A stretch of DNA of 64,000 bases from Campylobacterales bacterium (lineage in GTDB: Bacteria; Campylobacterota; Campylobacteria; Campylobacterales; QNZT01), in NCBI GenBank assembly GCA_027023305.1, contig JALVVR010000048.1, forward strand, positions 257,633 through 321,632, written 5' to 3'. This document shows, piece by piece, positions 17,742 through 28,407 of the stretch; the first letter of the stretch is position 1; each line of letters begins with the position of its first letter. A model generated the notes under the pieces. That model worked only from the letters and a program-made list of their open reading frames with translations, did not search any database and was not told the DNA's origin. The position numbers and the translations under genes were made by a program.

Positions 17742-19220
17742 ATGATAGTGAGAAAAAAAGTAGTATTAGTTATAACTGATGGGATAGGATATAGTAGTAT
17801 TTGTGAGGATAATGCCTTTTGTAAAGCAAACAAACCAACTTATGAAAAACTTTTTAAATCTACTCCTAACTCTTTGATAAAAACTTCAGGACTTAGTGTA
17901 GGACTTCCAAAGGGACAGATGGGGAATAGTGAAGTAGGACATATGACTATCGGAAGTGGTAGGATTTTATATCAAAACTTAGTAAAGATAACAAAAGCTA
18001 TAGAAGATGATACTCTAAAAGATAATCTAGCTCTAAAAGAGATAGTAACAAACTCAAAAAAGCTTCACATAGTAGGACTTTTGAGTGATGGAGGAGTTCA
18101 CTCTCATATAGAACATATCATGGCTTTAGCTAAAATTGCAAAACAGAGTGGTAAAGAAGTATATCTACACCTCACAACTGATGGTAGAGATGTACCACCA
18201 AAATCAGCTCAAATCTATATTGAAGAGTTACAAAAAAATATCCCAGATGTAAAGATAGCAACCATAGGTGGAAGATACTACACTATGGATAGAGATAAAA
18301 GATGGGATAGAGTTGAAAAAGGATTTTTAGCTATAGATTCTGCATATCCTAAAACTACACTAAGTCCTAGTGGTTATGTTGAGCAAGAATACAAAGCTGA
18401 TAGAAGTGATGAATTTTTACTTCCTACTGCTTTTGAAGGATATGATGGTTTAGAAAATGGAGATGGGATAATCTTTGCAAACTTTAGAAGTGATAGAGTA
18501 AGAGAGATTGTTGAAGTGCTTTCAAATCCAAACTTTGGTGAATTTGAAAAAAAACATAAAAAACTAAATATTGCAACTATGACTGAATATAGCAAAGATT
18601 TTAGCCTACCGGTACTTTTCAAAGAGGAGCTTCCTCAAAATGTTTTAGCAGATGTTATAAGCCAAGCAGGACTTAGACAGTTTCATACAGCAGAAACAGA
18701 AAAGTATGCACATGTAACATTCTTTTTAAACGGAGGGGTTGAAGAGCCATTTATAAATGAAACTAGAGTTTTGATACCCTCTCCTGATGTAAAAACTTAT
18801 GATTTACAACCACAAATGAATGCTCCAAAAGTTGGCGAAGCAGTAACAAAAGCCATCAAAGAGGGGTATGAGTTTGTAGTAGTAAACTTTGCAAACGGAG
18901 ATATGGTAGGACATACTGGAGATATAGATGCAAGTATCACAGCTGTGCAAACAGTAGATGCAGAAATAGGAAAGATAATAGAAGTAGCAAAACAAGAAGG
19001 TTACTCACTTATCTTAACAAGTGATCATGGAAACTGTGAACAGATGAAAAGTGAGAGTGGAAAACCATTTACTCAACATACTACAAATGATGTCTTTTGT
19101 TTTGTTTTAGATGATGATGTAAAAAAAGTTAAAGATGGTGGACTTTACAATATAGCTCCAACTGTTTTAAAACTTATGGGACTAGAAAAACCTGAAGAGA
19201 TGGAAAAAAGTTTAATATAG
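17742..19220 (+). CDS. gpmI: 2,3-bisphosphoglycerate-independent phosphoglycerate mutase
   Basis: 492 residues. Alkaline-phosphatase-superfamily enzyme: VITDGIGYS with the metal Asp, the phosphorylated Ser in GQMGNSEVGHMTIGSGR, TDGRDVPPKSA, GRYYTMDRDKRW, NFANGDMVGHTG and SDHGNCEQM. It needs Mn2+ and interconverts 3- and 2-phosphoglycerate. TTAGGAAA precedes the ATG. It is followed 9 nt later by the PDC-sensor gene. Confidence 0.97.
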   Translation: MIVRKKVVLVITDGIGYSSICEDNAFCKANKPTYEKLFKSTPNSLIKTSGLSVGLPKGQMGNSEVGHMTIGSGRILYQNLVKITKAIEDDTLKDNLALKEIVTNSKKLHIVGLLSDGGVHSHIEHIMALAKIAKQSGKEVYLHLTTDGRDVPPKSAQIYIEELQKNIPDVKIATIGGRYYTMDRDKRWDRVEKGFLAIDSAYPKTTLSPSGYVEQEYKADRSDEFLLPTAFEGYDGLENGDGIIFANFRSDRVREIVEVLSNPNFGEFEKKHKKLNIATMTEYSKDFSLPVLFKEELPQNVLADVISQAGLRQFHTAETEKYAHVTFFLNGGVEEPFINETRVLIPSPDVKTYDLQPQMNAPKVGEAVTKAIKEGYEFVVVNFANGDMVGHTGDIDASITAVQTVDAEIGKIIEVAKQEGYSLILTSDHGNCEQMKSESGKPFTQHTTNDVFCFVLDDDVKKVKDGGLYNIAPTVLKLMGLEKPEEMEKSLI

Positions 19221-19229
19221 GAGTTTAGT

Positions 19230-20129
19230 ATGGTTATAAAAGAAATTCAAGAATTTGCAGAGATTAGAACCAAGGCTAGGGCATACTTTTGCTATCTTTT
19301 ATCAAGAAATTTACCGAATAAAACAAACAATATTTCACTAGACAATATACAATCTTCCATAAAAAAACTTAAAAAAAATATCACGAGATATGAAGCTATA
19401 TATGTTTTAAACCCTAAGGGTGAGCAAATCACAAAAAATACAAGTATCAATCTAAAATTCAAAGATAAAGGATTGGGTAAAAATAGATTAGATCGTGCAT
19501 ATTATTATAGAGCAGTTAGAGAAAAAAGATGTGTTTTAACAAATCCATATCCATCACTTCTTGGAAATACTATGGTAGTAACTGCCTCATATCCAATCTA
19601 CAATGAAAAAAATGAACTTTTATATATAGTTTGTATAGATATTTCACTAGAACATATTTTACAAATGATACATCCAAGTTCTGTAGATTCAGTATTTGGA
19701 AAGTTTACAAAAGTAGCTTATGCCTCTTTTTCATTAGCACTTTTAGCAATAGCTGTTTTACTTTTTGCAAAAAGTATCCAAGGATTTTTAGGTCATGGAT
19801 TAAATATCAATAACATAGATATCAAAGAAATGTTCGAAGCTACTATTTTGCTAACTCTTTCTTTGGCTATTTTTGATTTGGTAAAAGCGATATTTGAAGA
19901 AGAAGTTTTAGGACATCACAAAAAACAAGCTGTTGATGATATACATAAAACTATGGTTAGATTTTTAGGCTCTATCATCATAGCTTTAGCCATAGAATCT
20001 CTTATGTTAGTATTTAAATTTGCGATGATAGATCCTAGTAAGCTGATAAATGCCGTCTATATAATAGGTGCTTTATCTATGCTATTGATTTCACTTTCAG
20101 TTTATCTAAAATCGATAAAATCTAAATAA
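19230..20129 (+). CDS. Membrane protein with a PDC/Cache-like sensor region
   Basis: 299 residues. Residues about 1-145 form a PDC/Cache-like domain (YEAIYVLNPKGEQITKN, then YYYRAVREKRCVLTNPYPSL, then VVTASYPIYNEKNELLYIVCIDIS). Four hydrophobic helices follow (about 160-182, 205-228, 243-265 and 272-294). There is no N-terminal signal or TM segment before the sensor, and no output domain (kinase, GGDEF or MCP). Start ATG follows TAGGAGTTTAGT. Probable small-molecule sensing or membrane regulation; the partner is unknown. Confidence 0.75.
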   Translation: MVIKEIQEFAEIRTKARAYFCYLLSRNLPNKTNNISLDNIQSSIKKLKKNITRYEAIYVLNPKGEQITKNTSINLKFKDKGLGKNRLDRAYYYRAVREKRCVLTNPYPSLLGNTMVVTASYPIYNEKNELLYIVCIDISLEHILQMIHPSSVDSVFGKFTKVAYASFSLALLAIAVLLFAKSIQGFLGHGLNINNIDIKEMFEATILLTLSLAIFDLVKAIFEEEVLGHHKKQAVDDIHKTMVRFLGSIIIALAIESLMLVFKFAMIDPSKLINAVYIIGALSMLLISLSVYLKSIKSK

Positions 20130-20140
20130 TTAAGTCATAA

Positions 20141-20170
20141 TTCACGATTTGTTAACGATATAGTTATAAT
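20141..20170 (+). promoter_or_regulatory. Promoter of the PEB4-like gene
   Basis: TATAAT (20165-20170) with TTCACG (20141-20146, 4 of 6 matches) 18 nt upstream, 48 nt before the ATG. Confidence 0.45.
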
Positions 20171-20217
20171 ATTAAGTCGGTTTTGATAAACTACAAAAAA
20201 TTTTTAAGGATAAATTA

Positions 20218-21042
20218 ATGAAAAAAATATTAGCTATTTTAGCATTAGCAACTAGTATAGTTTTCGCTTCAAATACAATAGTTACTGTAAATGGTCATGC
20301 GATAACTGAAGATATAGTTCCTACTTTTAACAAGCTTGATGACACAAAAAAAGAAGCTGTAAAAAATCAACTTATAAATGAGTATCTTTTGTCAAACTAT
20401 GCTTTAACTAAAGGTGGTATTTCAAAAGATAAAAAGTTTCAAAAGATAGCAAAAGCTCAAGTAGATTCTATACAAAAAGCTTATAAAGCAAAAACTAAAA
20501 AAGACTTAACAAAAGAGCAGATAGACAATATCAAAGGCTCGATAGCAACTAAGTTTATGTTTGCAAAAAAGGCTCAAAAAACAAAAGTTAGTGACAAAGA
20601 AGCAAAAGAGTTTTTTAACAAAAACAAAGCTAAGTTCAAGTTCCCTGAGAGTGTAGAGATAGCAAGTATTGCGACAAAAGATAAAAAAGAGGCTGAGCAG
20701 ATTTTTAAACAAATCAAAAAGAGTAAAAACAAAGCAGCAACTTTGATGAAAATCGCTAAAAAAATGAAACAAAGAGGATATCTTGGATGGCTTCCAAAAA
20801 ATGCTTTTCCAGCTGATGTTTTCAAAAAACTTTATTCTATGAAAGCAAACTCTTTAGTAAAAAAACCTATAGAAGTTCAAGGTGTATATAATATCACTTA
20901 TGTTGTAAACAAAAGAAAAGCAGGAACTCCAAAGTTTAGTGAAGTAAAAGACAATCTTAAAAAGATGATGGTACAACAAAAACTTGGACTTTGGGCTGAA
21001 AAAACTATAAAAGAGTTGAGAAGTAAGGCTACTATTAAATAA
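20218..21042 (+). CDS. Periplasmic parvulin-type peptidyl-prolyl isomerase (PEB4/SurA-like)
   Basis: 274 residues. Signal peptide MKKILAILALATSIVFA, SurA-like N-terminal helices (about 20-120), then a parvulin domain at about 125-235 (KFKFPESVEIASIATKDKKE, then RGYLGWLPKNAFPADVFKKL). Same size and layout as Campylobacter PEB4 (CBF2), a periplasmic chaperone for outer-membrane proteins and adhesins. It has its own promoter. The stop abuts tmk (TAA ATG with no gap), so tmk, hisS and mutS may be read from here. Confidence 0.9.
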   Translation: MKKILAILALATSIVFASNTIVTVNGHAITEDIVPTFNKLDDTKKEAVKNQLINEYLLSNYALTKGGISKDKKFQKIAKAQVDSIQKAYKAKTKKDLTKEQIDNIKGSIATKFMFAKKAQKTKVSDKEAKEFFNKNKAKFKFPESVEIASIATKDKKEAEQIFKQIKKSKNKAATLMKIAKKMKQRGYLGWLPKNAFPADVFKKLYSMKANSLVKKPIEVQGVYNITYVVNKRKAGTPKFSEVKDNLKKMMVQQKLGLWAEKTIKELRSKATIK

Positions 21043-21615
21043 ATGTACATAGTTTTTGAGGGAGTTGATACAAGTGGTAAAACTACACAGATAGAGTTAC
21101 TAAAACAATCTTTGCCTCATGCTATATACACAAAAGAACCTGGTGGAACTTCTATCGGGCAGAGTTTAAGAGATATACTTTTACATAAAGGGCTTAGTTC
21201 TTTTAGAGCTGAGCTTTTTTTGTTTTTAGCTGACCGAGCTGAACACTATAAGAAGATAATAGAACCAAACTTAGACAAACTTATCATAAGTGATAGAGGT
21301 TTTATATCTGGCATAGCTTATGCCCTCACTAACCACCCTAACCTTGATTTGGATTTTTTACTAACTCTAAACAAGTTTGCTCTTGAAGATAATTTACCCG
21401 ATAAAGTTATACTTTTTAAAACAAACAAATCCCTAATCCAAGAGAGAATGGGAGAAAAAAAAGAAGATAGTATAGAAAAAAGAGGTTTGGATTATCTTTT
21501 AAAAGTACAAGAAAATATGATAAAAGTTTTAGAAAATTTGGATATAAAATATCATTTAATAGACTCTTCAAACCAGATAGAAGATATACGAAAACAGATA
21601 AAAGGACTCCTATGA
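21043..21615 (+). CDS. tmk: Thymidylate kinase
   Basis: 190 residues. P-loop FEGVDTSGKTTQ (about 4-15), the DR motif in ISDRGFISGIAYA and a LID region around QERMGEKKEDSIEKRG. The P-loop has TSGKTT where E. coli has GAGKTT. It phosphorylates dTMP to dTDP. It starts directly after the PPIase stop and overlaps hisS by 4 nt. Confidence 0.95.
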   Translation: MYIVFEGVDTSGKTTQIELLKQSLPHAIYTKEPGGTSIGQSLRDILLHKGLSSFRAELFLFLADRAEHYKKIIEPNLDKLIISDRGFISGIAYALTNHPNLDLDFLLTLNKFALEDNLPDKVILFKTNKSLIQERMGEKKEDSIEKRGLDYLLKVQENMIKVLENLDIKYHLIDSSNQIEDIRKQIKGLL

Positions 21616-22823
21616 TAAAAGCACTGAGAGGAATGAAAGATACGATATCTCCTATGAGCCAAAAGTATAACTATTTTATAAAAAACACAACTGATATAGT
21701 TAAAAAATACGGTTTTGAATTTATAGAAACTCCTATTTTAGAAGAGACTGCACTTTTTAAAAGAAGTGTTGGAGAGAGCAGTGATATAGTTGGTAAAGAG
21801 ATGTATCAGTTTACCGACAAAGGTGGAAATAATGTCTGCCTTAGACCAGAGGGGACTGCTGGAGTTGTTAGAAGTTTTGTAGAGCATAAGTTAGATAAAA
21901 CACAAGGTCAAAAGTATAGATTTTTTTATCATGGAGCTATGTTTAGATACGAAAGACCTCAAAAAGGAAGACTAAGACAGTTTCATCAGTTTGGAGTAGA
22001 GAGTTTTGGTGAAGAGAGTGCTTATGAAGATGTTTCTATAATCCAAATGATAAAAGAGATACTTGACTTTTTTGAGATAAACTATACTTTAAAACTAAAC
22101 TCTCTTGGATGCAAGGATTGTATGCCAAGTTACAGAGATGACTTAAAATCAAAACTATCTTTGATAGATGGATTATGTGAAGATTGCCAAAGAAGAAAGG
22201 ATACAAATCCTATAAGGGTTTTTGACTGTAAAAATCAAAATTGTCAAGAGCTTATAAAAGATTTACCTAGGATAAAAGATTCACTATGTGAAAGTTGTAA
22301 AAGTGATTTTGAAACACTAACTTCTATGCTTGAAAGCTTAGATATAAAGTATGAGATAGACTCAAACTTAGTAAGAGGACTTGACTACTACAACAAAACT
22401 GCTTTTGAGTTTGTTAGTGGAGATTTAGGTGCTCAAAATGCAGTTGCAGGTGGTGGCAGATATGATAGATTGGTAGAGTTTTTAGATGGGAAAACAACTC
22501 CAGCTATCGGATTTGCGATAGGTATAGAAAGATTACTTGATATGATAGAAACCCCACAAACTACAAGAGAGGGTTACTACTTTGGAGCTATGGATGAAGA
22601 AGCTATAAATGAACTTTTCAAACAAGCAACTCAGTTTAGAAAAGAGAAAAAAGTAAATATATCTTATGAGAAAAAATCCCTAAAAGCTCACTTAAAAGGT
22701 GCAGATAAGGCAAATGCAAGATATTGTGCAATCATAGGTGAAAATGAGCTAAAAGATAAAAAGCTTTGGATTAAAGATTTGGAGTTAAAAGAGGAAAAAC
22801 TTATAGATTTTTTTGTACAATGA
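21612..22823 (+). CDS. hisS: Histidyl-tRNA synthetase
   Basis: 403 residues. Class II synthetase with GMKDTISP at the N-terminus, motif 2 [20 protein letters not shown], the His-specific [28 protein letters not shown], motif 3 [12 protein letters not shown] and a C-terminal anticodon-binding domain. It carries several Cys pairs in the insertion (CKDC, CEDC, CESC). It overlaps tmk by 4 nt. The tRNA-His it charges is encoded about 6.6 kb upstream. Confidence 0.97.
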   Translation: MIKALRGMKDTISPMSQKYNYFIKNTTDIVKKYGFEFIETPILEETALFKRSVGESSDIVGKEMYQFTDKGGNNVCLRPEGTAGVVRSFVEHKLDKTQGQKYRFFYHGAMFRYERPQKGRLRQFHQFGVESFGEESAYEDVSIIQMIKEILDFFEINYTLKLNSLGCKDCMPSYRDDLKSKLSLIDGLCEDCQRRKDTNPIRVFDCKNQNCQELIKDLPRIKDSLCESCKSDFETLTSMLESLDIKYEIDSNLVRGLDYYNKTAFEFVSGDLGAQNAVAGGGRYDRLVEFLDGKTTPAIGFAIGIERLLDMIETPQTTREGYYFGAMDEEAINELFKQATQFRKEKKVNISYEKKSLKAHLKGADKANARYCAIIGENELKDKKLWIKDLELKEEKLIDFFVQ

Positions 22824-22827
22824 TTTC

Positions 22828-25737
22828 ATGAATACTCACATTGTACAAGCCAAAAACATCCTAGAACAAAAAGATAAACTTTTAACAGAGATTTATTTTG
22901 ACCTACAAACTTATTTTGAAAACAGATATGGCAAAGATACCCTAGTTTTGATGGAGATAGGCTCTTTTTTTGAAGTTTATGAAGTCAACAATGAAAAAGA
23001 CAAGATTGGAAAAGCAAAAGAAATAAGTGAACTTTTAAATATCCAACTAACAAGAAAAAACAAATCAATCATAGAAAACTCTATCCAAAACCCACTTCTA
23101 GCAGGAGTCCCTTCAGTTTCGGTAGAAAGATACCTAAACCGTATAATCCAAACTAAAAAATATACTATCATCTTAGTAAAACAAAAAGGAGAGCCACCAC
23201 AAGTTCAAAGATATATCTCCTCAATCATCTCTCCAGGTACTAACTTTGATTATGTAAATGAGCCAAATGAAAACAATATAGCATCTATAATCATAGATAA
23301 AAACTCAGGTATCTACTCAGTAGGTTATTCTGCCATAGATGTAACAACCGGAAAAACTATGGTAAATGAAATCCACTCAACCAGTGATGATAGAACATTT
23401 GCTTTAGATGAACTTTTTACTCTACTTCAAACATACCAAACAAGTGAGCTTTTGATAACTTTGATTAATCGAGAAATAGATGAAAATTGGCTTTTAAATT
23501 ATTTGGAAGTAAAAAACAATTACCACTACACCATAAACTCATGCAGACTGAAAATCTCTTACCAAAATGAACTTTTTAAATCAGTCTATAACATAGAATC
23601 CATACTATCTCCGATAGAGTATCTTGACTTGGAGAGATATCCATATGCTACTGAAAGTTTGGCTTTACTTTGCGATTTTATCATCGAGCATGACAGTGTA
23701 CTTTTACAAAAGATGTATAAACCAAAGTTTTTAGTAGCTGATAAATTTGTCTATCTTGGTAACAATGCCCTTGAACAGCTAGAAATCATTTCAAAAGATA
23801 GCTCTAAAAAAACAGTTCTTTCGCTTATCTCTCAAACTTCAACAGCTATTGGAAAGAGAGTTTTAAAAGAGAGATTACTTAATCCTATTTGTGATTTGAA
23901 AATCTTAGAGGAGAGGTTTCAAAGAGTTGAAAGCCTTTTGGAAAAGTATAAAACTTTTGAAAACCTGCTAAAACAGATATATGACTTGGAAAGGATTTTA
24001 AGACGGATAAAACTTCAAAAACTGCATCCTTTTGAGTTAACTTATCTGTATAACTCACTTCTTTCAGTAAAAGAGATTTTGACCTTAGATAAACTTCAAA
24101 ACAATACTTCATTATCAAAAAACCTTGATGATTTTATACAAGTCTTAGATACTACATACAAGCTAGAAACTTGTGCAAAACTTTCTCAAAATCAAATCAA
24201 CTCTAACCTTTTCAAAGAGGGAGTTTATCCACTAATAGATACTTTAGAGAGTGAACAAAAGATGGAGCTTTACAAGATAGAAACTATAGCTTCCAAGATA
24301 AACTCTATGTTTAATGATAGAAAAGGTGAGTTCGCAACAGTTGGCTTTTTAGAGAGTGAGGGTTACTTTATCTCTATGACTAAAAACAGATTTGCTATGA
24401 TAGAAGAAGAGTTTTATAACTCATTTATCTCATTTGAGGATAATCACTACTTTTTTAAAGACTTTTCCATCAAAAAACTAAAAAACTCCATCAAAATCTA
24501 CTCTACACTTTTTGATGAAATCTCCTCAAACTATATCTCAAACCAAGTAAAGATGATTTCTTTGGTAAAGAAAAGATATGGCGAAAGTTTGGAGAGTATG
24601 GATAGAGATTACTCTCATCTTTTAGAGCAACTCATAGAGTACATCGGAGATCTGGATGTAGCTATAAGTAGTGCTAGTTGTGCTAAAAGATATAACTATG
24701 TAAAACCTACCCTACTTCCAAAAAGTGATGAGCCATTTTTTGAAGTTTTGGAACTTAGACATCCTATCATAGAATCAAGAGAGGAAAATGGTATCTTTAT
24801 CCCAAACAGTCTATTTTTTGGTAAAAAACAAAACGATACAATCTTGGCAGATTTAGAGATAGAAGAGTTAAAAGGTATGCTTTTATATGGTATAAACTCT
24901 AGTGGAAAAAGTTCACTCATGAAAAGTGTTGGTATAGCAGTTATCTTGGCTCAGGCAGGATTTTTTGTACCAGCAAAAGAGATAAGATTTACAGTATTTG
25001 ATAAAATATTTACTCGTGTAGTTTCTAGTGATAACTTATATAAAGGTCTTTCAACTTTTGCAGTTGAGATGTTAGAGCTTAAAAATATATTTAATAGGGC
25101 AAATAAACATTCCCTAGTTTTAGGAGATGAGATATGTCATGGAACTGAGACTCGTTCAGCCTTAGCGATAGTAGCAAGTGCCATAAAAAAACTTATAAAA
25201 CTTGAGAGCTTTTTCATCTTTGCAACTCATCTACATCAACTAACAGATTTAAAAGATATACACTCTATAAAAAAGTTAGCCTTTTTACACCTTGGAGTAA
25301 CTTATGATGAAGAGAGTGACAAACTTATCTACAACCGAAATTTAGAGCTTGGAAGTGGTAGCTCGCTTTATGGACTAGAGTTTGCAAAATCCTTACACCT
25401 TGACAAAGAGTTTTTAGATGAAGCATATAACATAAGAAAAACTCTAAGTAGTGATTTTTCAAAGGTAGAGAGTCTAAAACAAAAGAAAAAAAGCAAATAC
25501 AACAAAAATCTATACTTAACAAAATGTGCACTTTGTCAAAAGCCTGTTGATGATGTTCATCATATAAAGGCTCAATCACTATTTAATCATGAAAATTCAC
25601 ACTTTGACAAAAATCACAAATACAACTTAATCCCACTATGTAAAGAACATCACAATAAAGTTCATGAGGGAAAAATAGTAATAAATGGCTTTGTCATGAC
25701 TGATAGTGGGCTAGAACTTAGGTTTGAAGAGAGATAA
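22828..25737 (+). CDS. MutS7-type MutS homologue with C-terminal HNH nuclease domain
   Basis: About 969 residues from the ATG at 22828; a TTG at 22813 inside hisS would add five. Neither has a clear Shine-Dalgarno. The mismatch-recognition domain keeps the Phe-x-Glu motif (F47-F48-E49). The core and lever follow, then an ATPase with Walker A NSSGKSS (about 690) and Walker [11 protein letters not shown]. Residues about 899-950 are an HNH module: [25 protein letters not shown]. The MutS7 subfamily with this fused nuclease is known from Epsilonproteobacteria, giant viruses and octocoral mitochondria. It probably recognises and cuts at mismatches without MutL. Confidence 0.88.
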   Translation: MNTHIVQAKNILEQKDKLLTEIYFDLQTYFENRYGKDTLVLMEIGSFFEVYEVNNEKDKIGKAKEISELLNIQLTRKNKSIIENSIQNPLLAGVPSVSVERYLNRIIQTKKYTIILVKQKGEPPQVQRYISSIISPGTNFDYVNEPNENNIASIIIDKNSGIYSVGYSAIDVTTGKTMVNEIHSTSDDRTFALDELFTLLQTYQTSELLITLINREIDENWLLNYLEVKNNYHYTINSCRLKISYQNELFKSVYNIESILSPIEYLDLERYPYATESLALLCDFIIEHDSVLLQKMYKPKFLVADKFVYLGNNALEQLEIISKDSSKKTVLSLISQTSTAIGKRVLKERLLNPICDLKILEERFQRVESLLEKYKTFENLLKQIYDLERILRRIKLQKLHPFELTYLYNSLLSVKEILTLDKLQNNTSLSKNLDDFIQVLDTTYKLETCAKLSQNQINSNLFKEGVYPLIDTLESEQKMELYKIETIASKINSMFNDRKGEFATVGFLESEGYFISMTKNRFAMIEEEFYNSFISFEDNHYFFKDFSIKKLKNSIKIYSTLFDEISSNYISNQVKMISLVKKRYGESLESMDRDYSHLLEQLIEYIGDLDVAISSASCAKRYNYVKPTLLPKSDEPFFEVLELRHPIIESREENGIFIPNSLFFGKKQNDTILADLEIEELKGMLLYGINSSGKSSLMKSVGIAVILAQAGFFVPAKEIRFTVFDKIFTRVVSSDNLYKGLSTFAVEMLELKNIFNRANKHSLVLGDEICHGTETRSALAIVASAIKKLIKLESFFIFATHLHQLTDLKDIHSIKKLAFLHLGVTYDEESDKLIYNRNLELGSGSSLYGLEFAKSLHLDKEFLDEAYNIRKTLSSDFSKVESLKQKKKSKYNKNLYLTKCALCQKPVDDVHHIKAQSLFNHENSHFDKNHKYNLIPLCKEHHNKVHEGKIVINGFVMTDSGLELRFEER

Positions 25738-25748
25738 ATATTAAAAAG

Positions 25749-25777
25749 TTGACTTAAATAAAATAAATCTTTAAATA
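25749..25777 (+). promoter_or_regulatory. acpP promoter
   Basis: TTGACT (25749-25754), 17 nt, TAAATA (25772-25777). The predicted transcription start falls inside the palindrome that follows. Confidence 0.6.
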
Positions 25778-25778
25778 A

Positions 25779-25794
25779 CTTATGTTAACATAAG
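25779..25794. promoter_or_regulatory. Perfect 16-bp palindrome at the acpP transcription start
   Basis: CTTATGTTAACATAAG, fully self-complementary with no spacer. It begins 1 nt after the -10, so it spans the expected +1. Position and symmetry suit a repressor operator. Its right end (TAAGGAG) also resembles a Shine-Dalgarno, but the real one (AAGGAG) is further downstream at 25809-25814. Confidence 0.55.
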
Positions 25795-25818
25795 GAGCAA
25801 AAATTATAAGGAGAAAAT

Positions 25819-26049
25819 ATGGCATTAATTGATGATGTAAAAGAAGTAGTTGTTGAACAACTAAGTGTAAATGCAGATGAAGTAAAAGAGGATTCTAAAT
25901 TTGATGAAGATTTAGGAGCTGATAGTCTTGATGTAGTTGAACTAGTTATGGCTCTTGAAGAAAAATTTGATATAGAAATCCCAGATAGTGAGGCAGAAGC
26001 TATTGCTACTGTTGGTGATGCAGTAAAATATGTAGAAGATCACAAATAA
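25819..26049 (+). CDS. acpP: Acyl carrier protein
   Basis: 76 residues, very acidic. The phosphopantetheine site is S36 in [13 protein letters not shown]. It carries growing acyl chains in type II fatty-acid synthesis. AAGGAG precedes the ATG. It heads acpP-fabF-accA but is separated from fabF by a strong hairpin with a T-run, consistent with the well-known need for ACP in excess. Confidence 0.98.
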   Translation: MALIDDVKEVVVEQLSVNADEVKEDSKFDEDLGADSLDVVELVMALEEKFDIEIPDSEAEAIATVGDAVKYVEDHK

Positions 26050-26087
26050 AAATATCTATAGAGGATTTTTCCTCTTAGATATTTTTT
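26050..26087 (+). terminator. Intercistronic terminator or attenuator between acpP and fabF
   Basis: AAATATCT (26050-26057) pairs with AGATATTT (26077-26084), and AGAGGA (26060-26065) pairs with TCCTCT (26070-26075) around a TTTT loop. TTT follows, giving a U-run across the 3' arm. Confidence 0.75.
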
Positions 26088-26137
26088 AAAATATATTGTT
26101 ATTACTATATATTCTAAAAGATATTTAAGGAGTTGTT

Positions 26138-27352
26138 TTGAAAAGAGTGGTTGTAACTGGGATAGGGATGATAAATAGCTTGGGTCATGATAAAGAAAGT
26201 TCATTTAAAGCTATTGTAGAGGGTGAATGTGGAATAGATTTGATAACACATTTTGATACAACAAATCACTCTGTAAAAATAGCTGGGGAAGTAAAAGATT
26301 TTGATCCTGCAACTGTTATGCATCCAAAAGAGGTAAAAAAAGCAGATAGATTTATACAGTTAGGTATAAAGGCAGCTCATGAAGCTATGCAAGATTCAGG
26401 ACTAAAAGAGGGTGAGTATGATGAAGAGAGATTTGGTATCGCAAGTGCATCTGGTATAGGTGGGCTTACAAACATAGAAAAAAATGCAATTATAAGTGCA
26501 AACAGAGGCCCAAGAAGAATATCTCCATTTTTTATCCCCTCAGCTTTGGTAAACATGCTTGGTGGATTTGTAGCGATAGACTTTAAGATAAAAGGACCAA
26601 ACCTATCAGATGTAACGGCATGTGCAGCTAGTACTCATGCCATAAGTAATGCTAGTAAAACCATTATGTTAGGTGGAGCAGATAAGATGCTAGTAGTTGG
26701 TGCTGAAGCTGCTATATGTGATGTAGGAGTTGGTGGATTTGCTGCTATGAAAGCACTATCAACTAGAAATGATGATCCAAAAACAGCTTCTCGTCCTTTT
26801 GATGCCGATAGAGATGGTTTTGTTATGGGAGAAGGTGCTGGAGCACTAGTTCTTGAAGAGTATGAAAGTGCAAGGAAAAGAGGAGCAAATATCTATGCTG
26901 AAGTTATAGGTTTTGGAGAGAGTGGAGATGCAAATCATATAACAACTCCTGTTATGGATGGACCTTTAAGAGCTATGAGAGCTGCATATAAAATGGCAGG
27001 TGAGCCAAAAATAGACTATATAAATGCTCACGGAACAAGTACACCAGCAAATGACAAAAATGAAACAGCAGCGATAAAAGAGCTTTTTGGAAGTGATATT
27101 CCACTTGTAAGCTCAACAAAAGGGCAAATAGGACACTGTTTAGGAGCAGCAGGAGCGATAGAAGCTATCATATCTATAATGGCTATTAGAGATGGAGTTG
27201 TACCTCCTACTATAAACTATCAAACTGTAGATGAAAACTGTGATTTAGACTATGTAACTAATGGTGCTAAAAAACAAGAGATAACTACTATCATGAGTAA
27301 CTCTTTTGGATTTGGTGGTACTAACGGTTGTATAATACTTAAAAAAATATAG
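26138..27352 (+). CDS. fabF: Beta-ketoacyl-ACP synthase II
   Basis: 404 residues from a TTG start (26138) preceded by AAGGAG; KRVVVTGIGMINSLG fits the family N-terminus. The Cys-His-His triad is visible: Cys in VTACAASTHA, His in NAHGTSTPAND and His in GQIGHCLGAAGA. The C-terminal NSFGFGGTNG is present. It elongates acyl-ACP with malonyl-ACP. It is 7 nt upstream of accA. Confidence 0.97.
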   Translation: MKRVVVTGIGMINSLGHDKESSFKAIVEGECGIDLITHFDTTNHSVKIAGEVKDFDPATVMHPKEVKKADRFIQLGIKAAHEAMQDSGLKEGEYDEERFGIASASGIGGLTNIEKNAIISANRGPRRISPFFIPSALVNMLGGFVAIDFKIKGPNLSDVTACAASTHAISNASKTIMLGGADKMLVVGAEAAICDVGVGGFAAMKALSTRNDDPKTASRPFDADRDGFVMGEGAGALVLEEYESARKRGANIYAEVIGFGESGDANHITTPVMDGPLRAMRAAYKMAGEPKIDYINAHGTSTPANDKNETAAIKELFGSDIPLVSSTKGQIGHCLGAAGAIEAIISIMAIRDGVVPPTINYQTVDENCDLDYVTNGAKKQEITTIMSNSFGFGGTNGCIILKKI

Positions 27353-27359
27353 GTAAAAA

Positions 27360-28352
27360 ATGGCAACTTATTTAGATTTTGAAAAACCGATTGAACAGAT
27401 AGACTTGGATATTCAATCTGCAAAAAGCAGAGGGGATGATGATGCTGTTAGGATTTTAGAAGAAAACTTAGAAAAAGAGGTTGCAAAAACTTTTAAAAAC
27501 CTTAGTGATTATCAAAAACTTCAACTTGCTCGTCATCCAGAAAGACCTTATGCACTTGATTATATAAGAGCTATTTTAGATAACTCTTATGAGCTTCATG
27601 GAGATAGGCTTTTTAGTGATGATCCAGCTATTGTTTGCTACATAGGTGAGATAGAGGGTATGACTACTATCATCATAGGTGAACAAAAGGGACGAGGAAC
27701 TAAAAATAAACTAAAAAGAAACTTTGGTATGCCTCATCCTGATGGATATAGAAAAGCATTAAGAGTTGCAAGACTTGCTGAAAAATTTAAAATTCCAGTT
27801 CTTTTCTTGATAGACACTCCGGGTGCATATCCTGGGCTTGGAGCAGAAGAGAGAGGACAAAGTGAAGCAATAGCTAAAAATCTTTTTGAACTTAGTGATA
27901 TAGATACTATAACAATTTCTATCGTTATAGGAGAAGGTGGAAGTGGAGGAGCTTTAGCCATCGGAGTAGCTGATAAGTTAGCTATGATGAGATACTCAGT
28001 TTTTAGTGTTATATCTCCTGAAGGGTGTGCAGCTATTTTATGGAATGATCCAGCAAAACAAAAACAAGCTACAAAAGCACTAAAAATAACTGCAGAGGAT
28101 TTAAAAGAGTTAAATCTAGTAGATGATGTTATAAATGAACCTCTTGTTGGTGGACACAGAAATAAAAAAGGTGCTGCAGATGTACTTAAAAGATACTTTT
28201 TAGAACAAGTTAAAGAGCTTGGATCATTGAGTAGTAAAGAGAGGCTAGAAAAAAGATATGAAAAGCTTATGAACTTAGGAGCATTTTCTACAAAAGAAGA
28301 AGAGTCTTCAAAAGATAGTGGTTCTTTAACATCATTTTTTGATAGAAGTTAA
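27360..28352 (+). CDS. accA: Acetyl-CoA carboxylase carboxyltransferase subunit alpha
   Basis: 330 residues, slightly longer than the usual 310-320 because of a Ser/Lys-rich tail (about 305-330). Carboxyltransferase core: [59 protein letters not shown] and [11 protein letters not shown]. With AccD it forms malonyl-CoA, so acpP-fabF-accA is a fatty-acid synthesis operon. Confidence 0.97.
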   Translation: MATYLDFEKPIEQIDLDIQSAKSRGDDDAVRILEENLEKEVAKTFKNLSDYQKLQLARHPERPYALDYIRAILDNSYELHGDRLFSDDPAIVCYIGEIEGMTTIIIGEQKGRGTKNKLKRNFGMPHPDGYRKALRVARLAEKFKIPVLFLIDTPGAYPGLGAEERGQSEAIAKNLFELSDIDTITISIVIGEGGSGGALAIGVADKLAMMRYSVFSVISPEGCAAILWNDPAKQKQATKALKITAEDLKELNLVDDVINEPLVGGHRNKKGAADVLKRYFLEQVKELGSLSSKERLEKRYEKLMNLGAFSTKEEESSKDSGSLTSFFDRS

Positions 28353-28407
28353 TCCACAACTTTTTTACTATTTACATATATCATAGTTAAAAATAAAAGG
28401 ATATGTC

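Noticed and set aside
22813..25737. Use of the TTG at 22813 as the MutS start
   Set aside because: It lies inside hisS with no Shine-Dalgarno, and the ATG at 22828 better fits the family start, although neither start has a good ribosome site.
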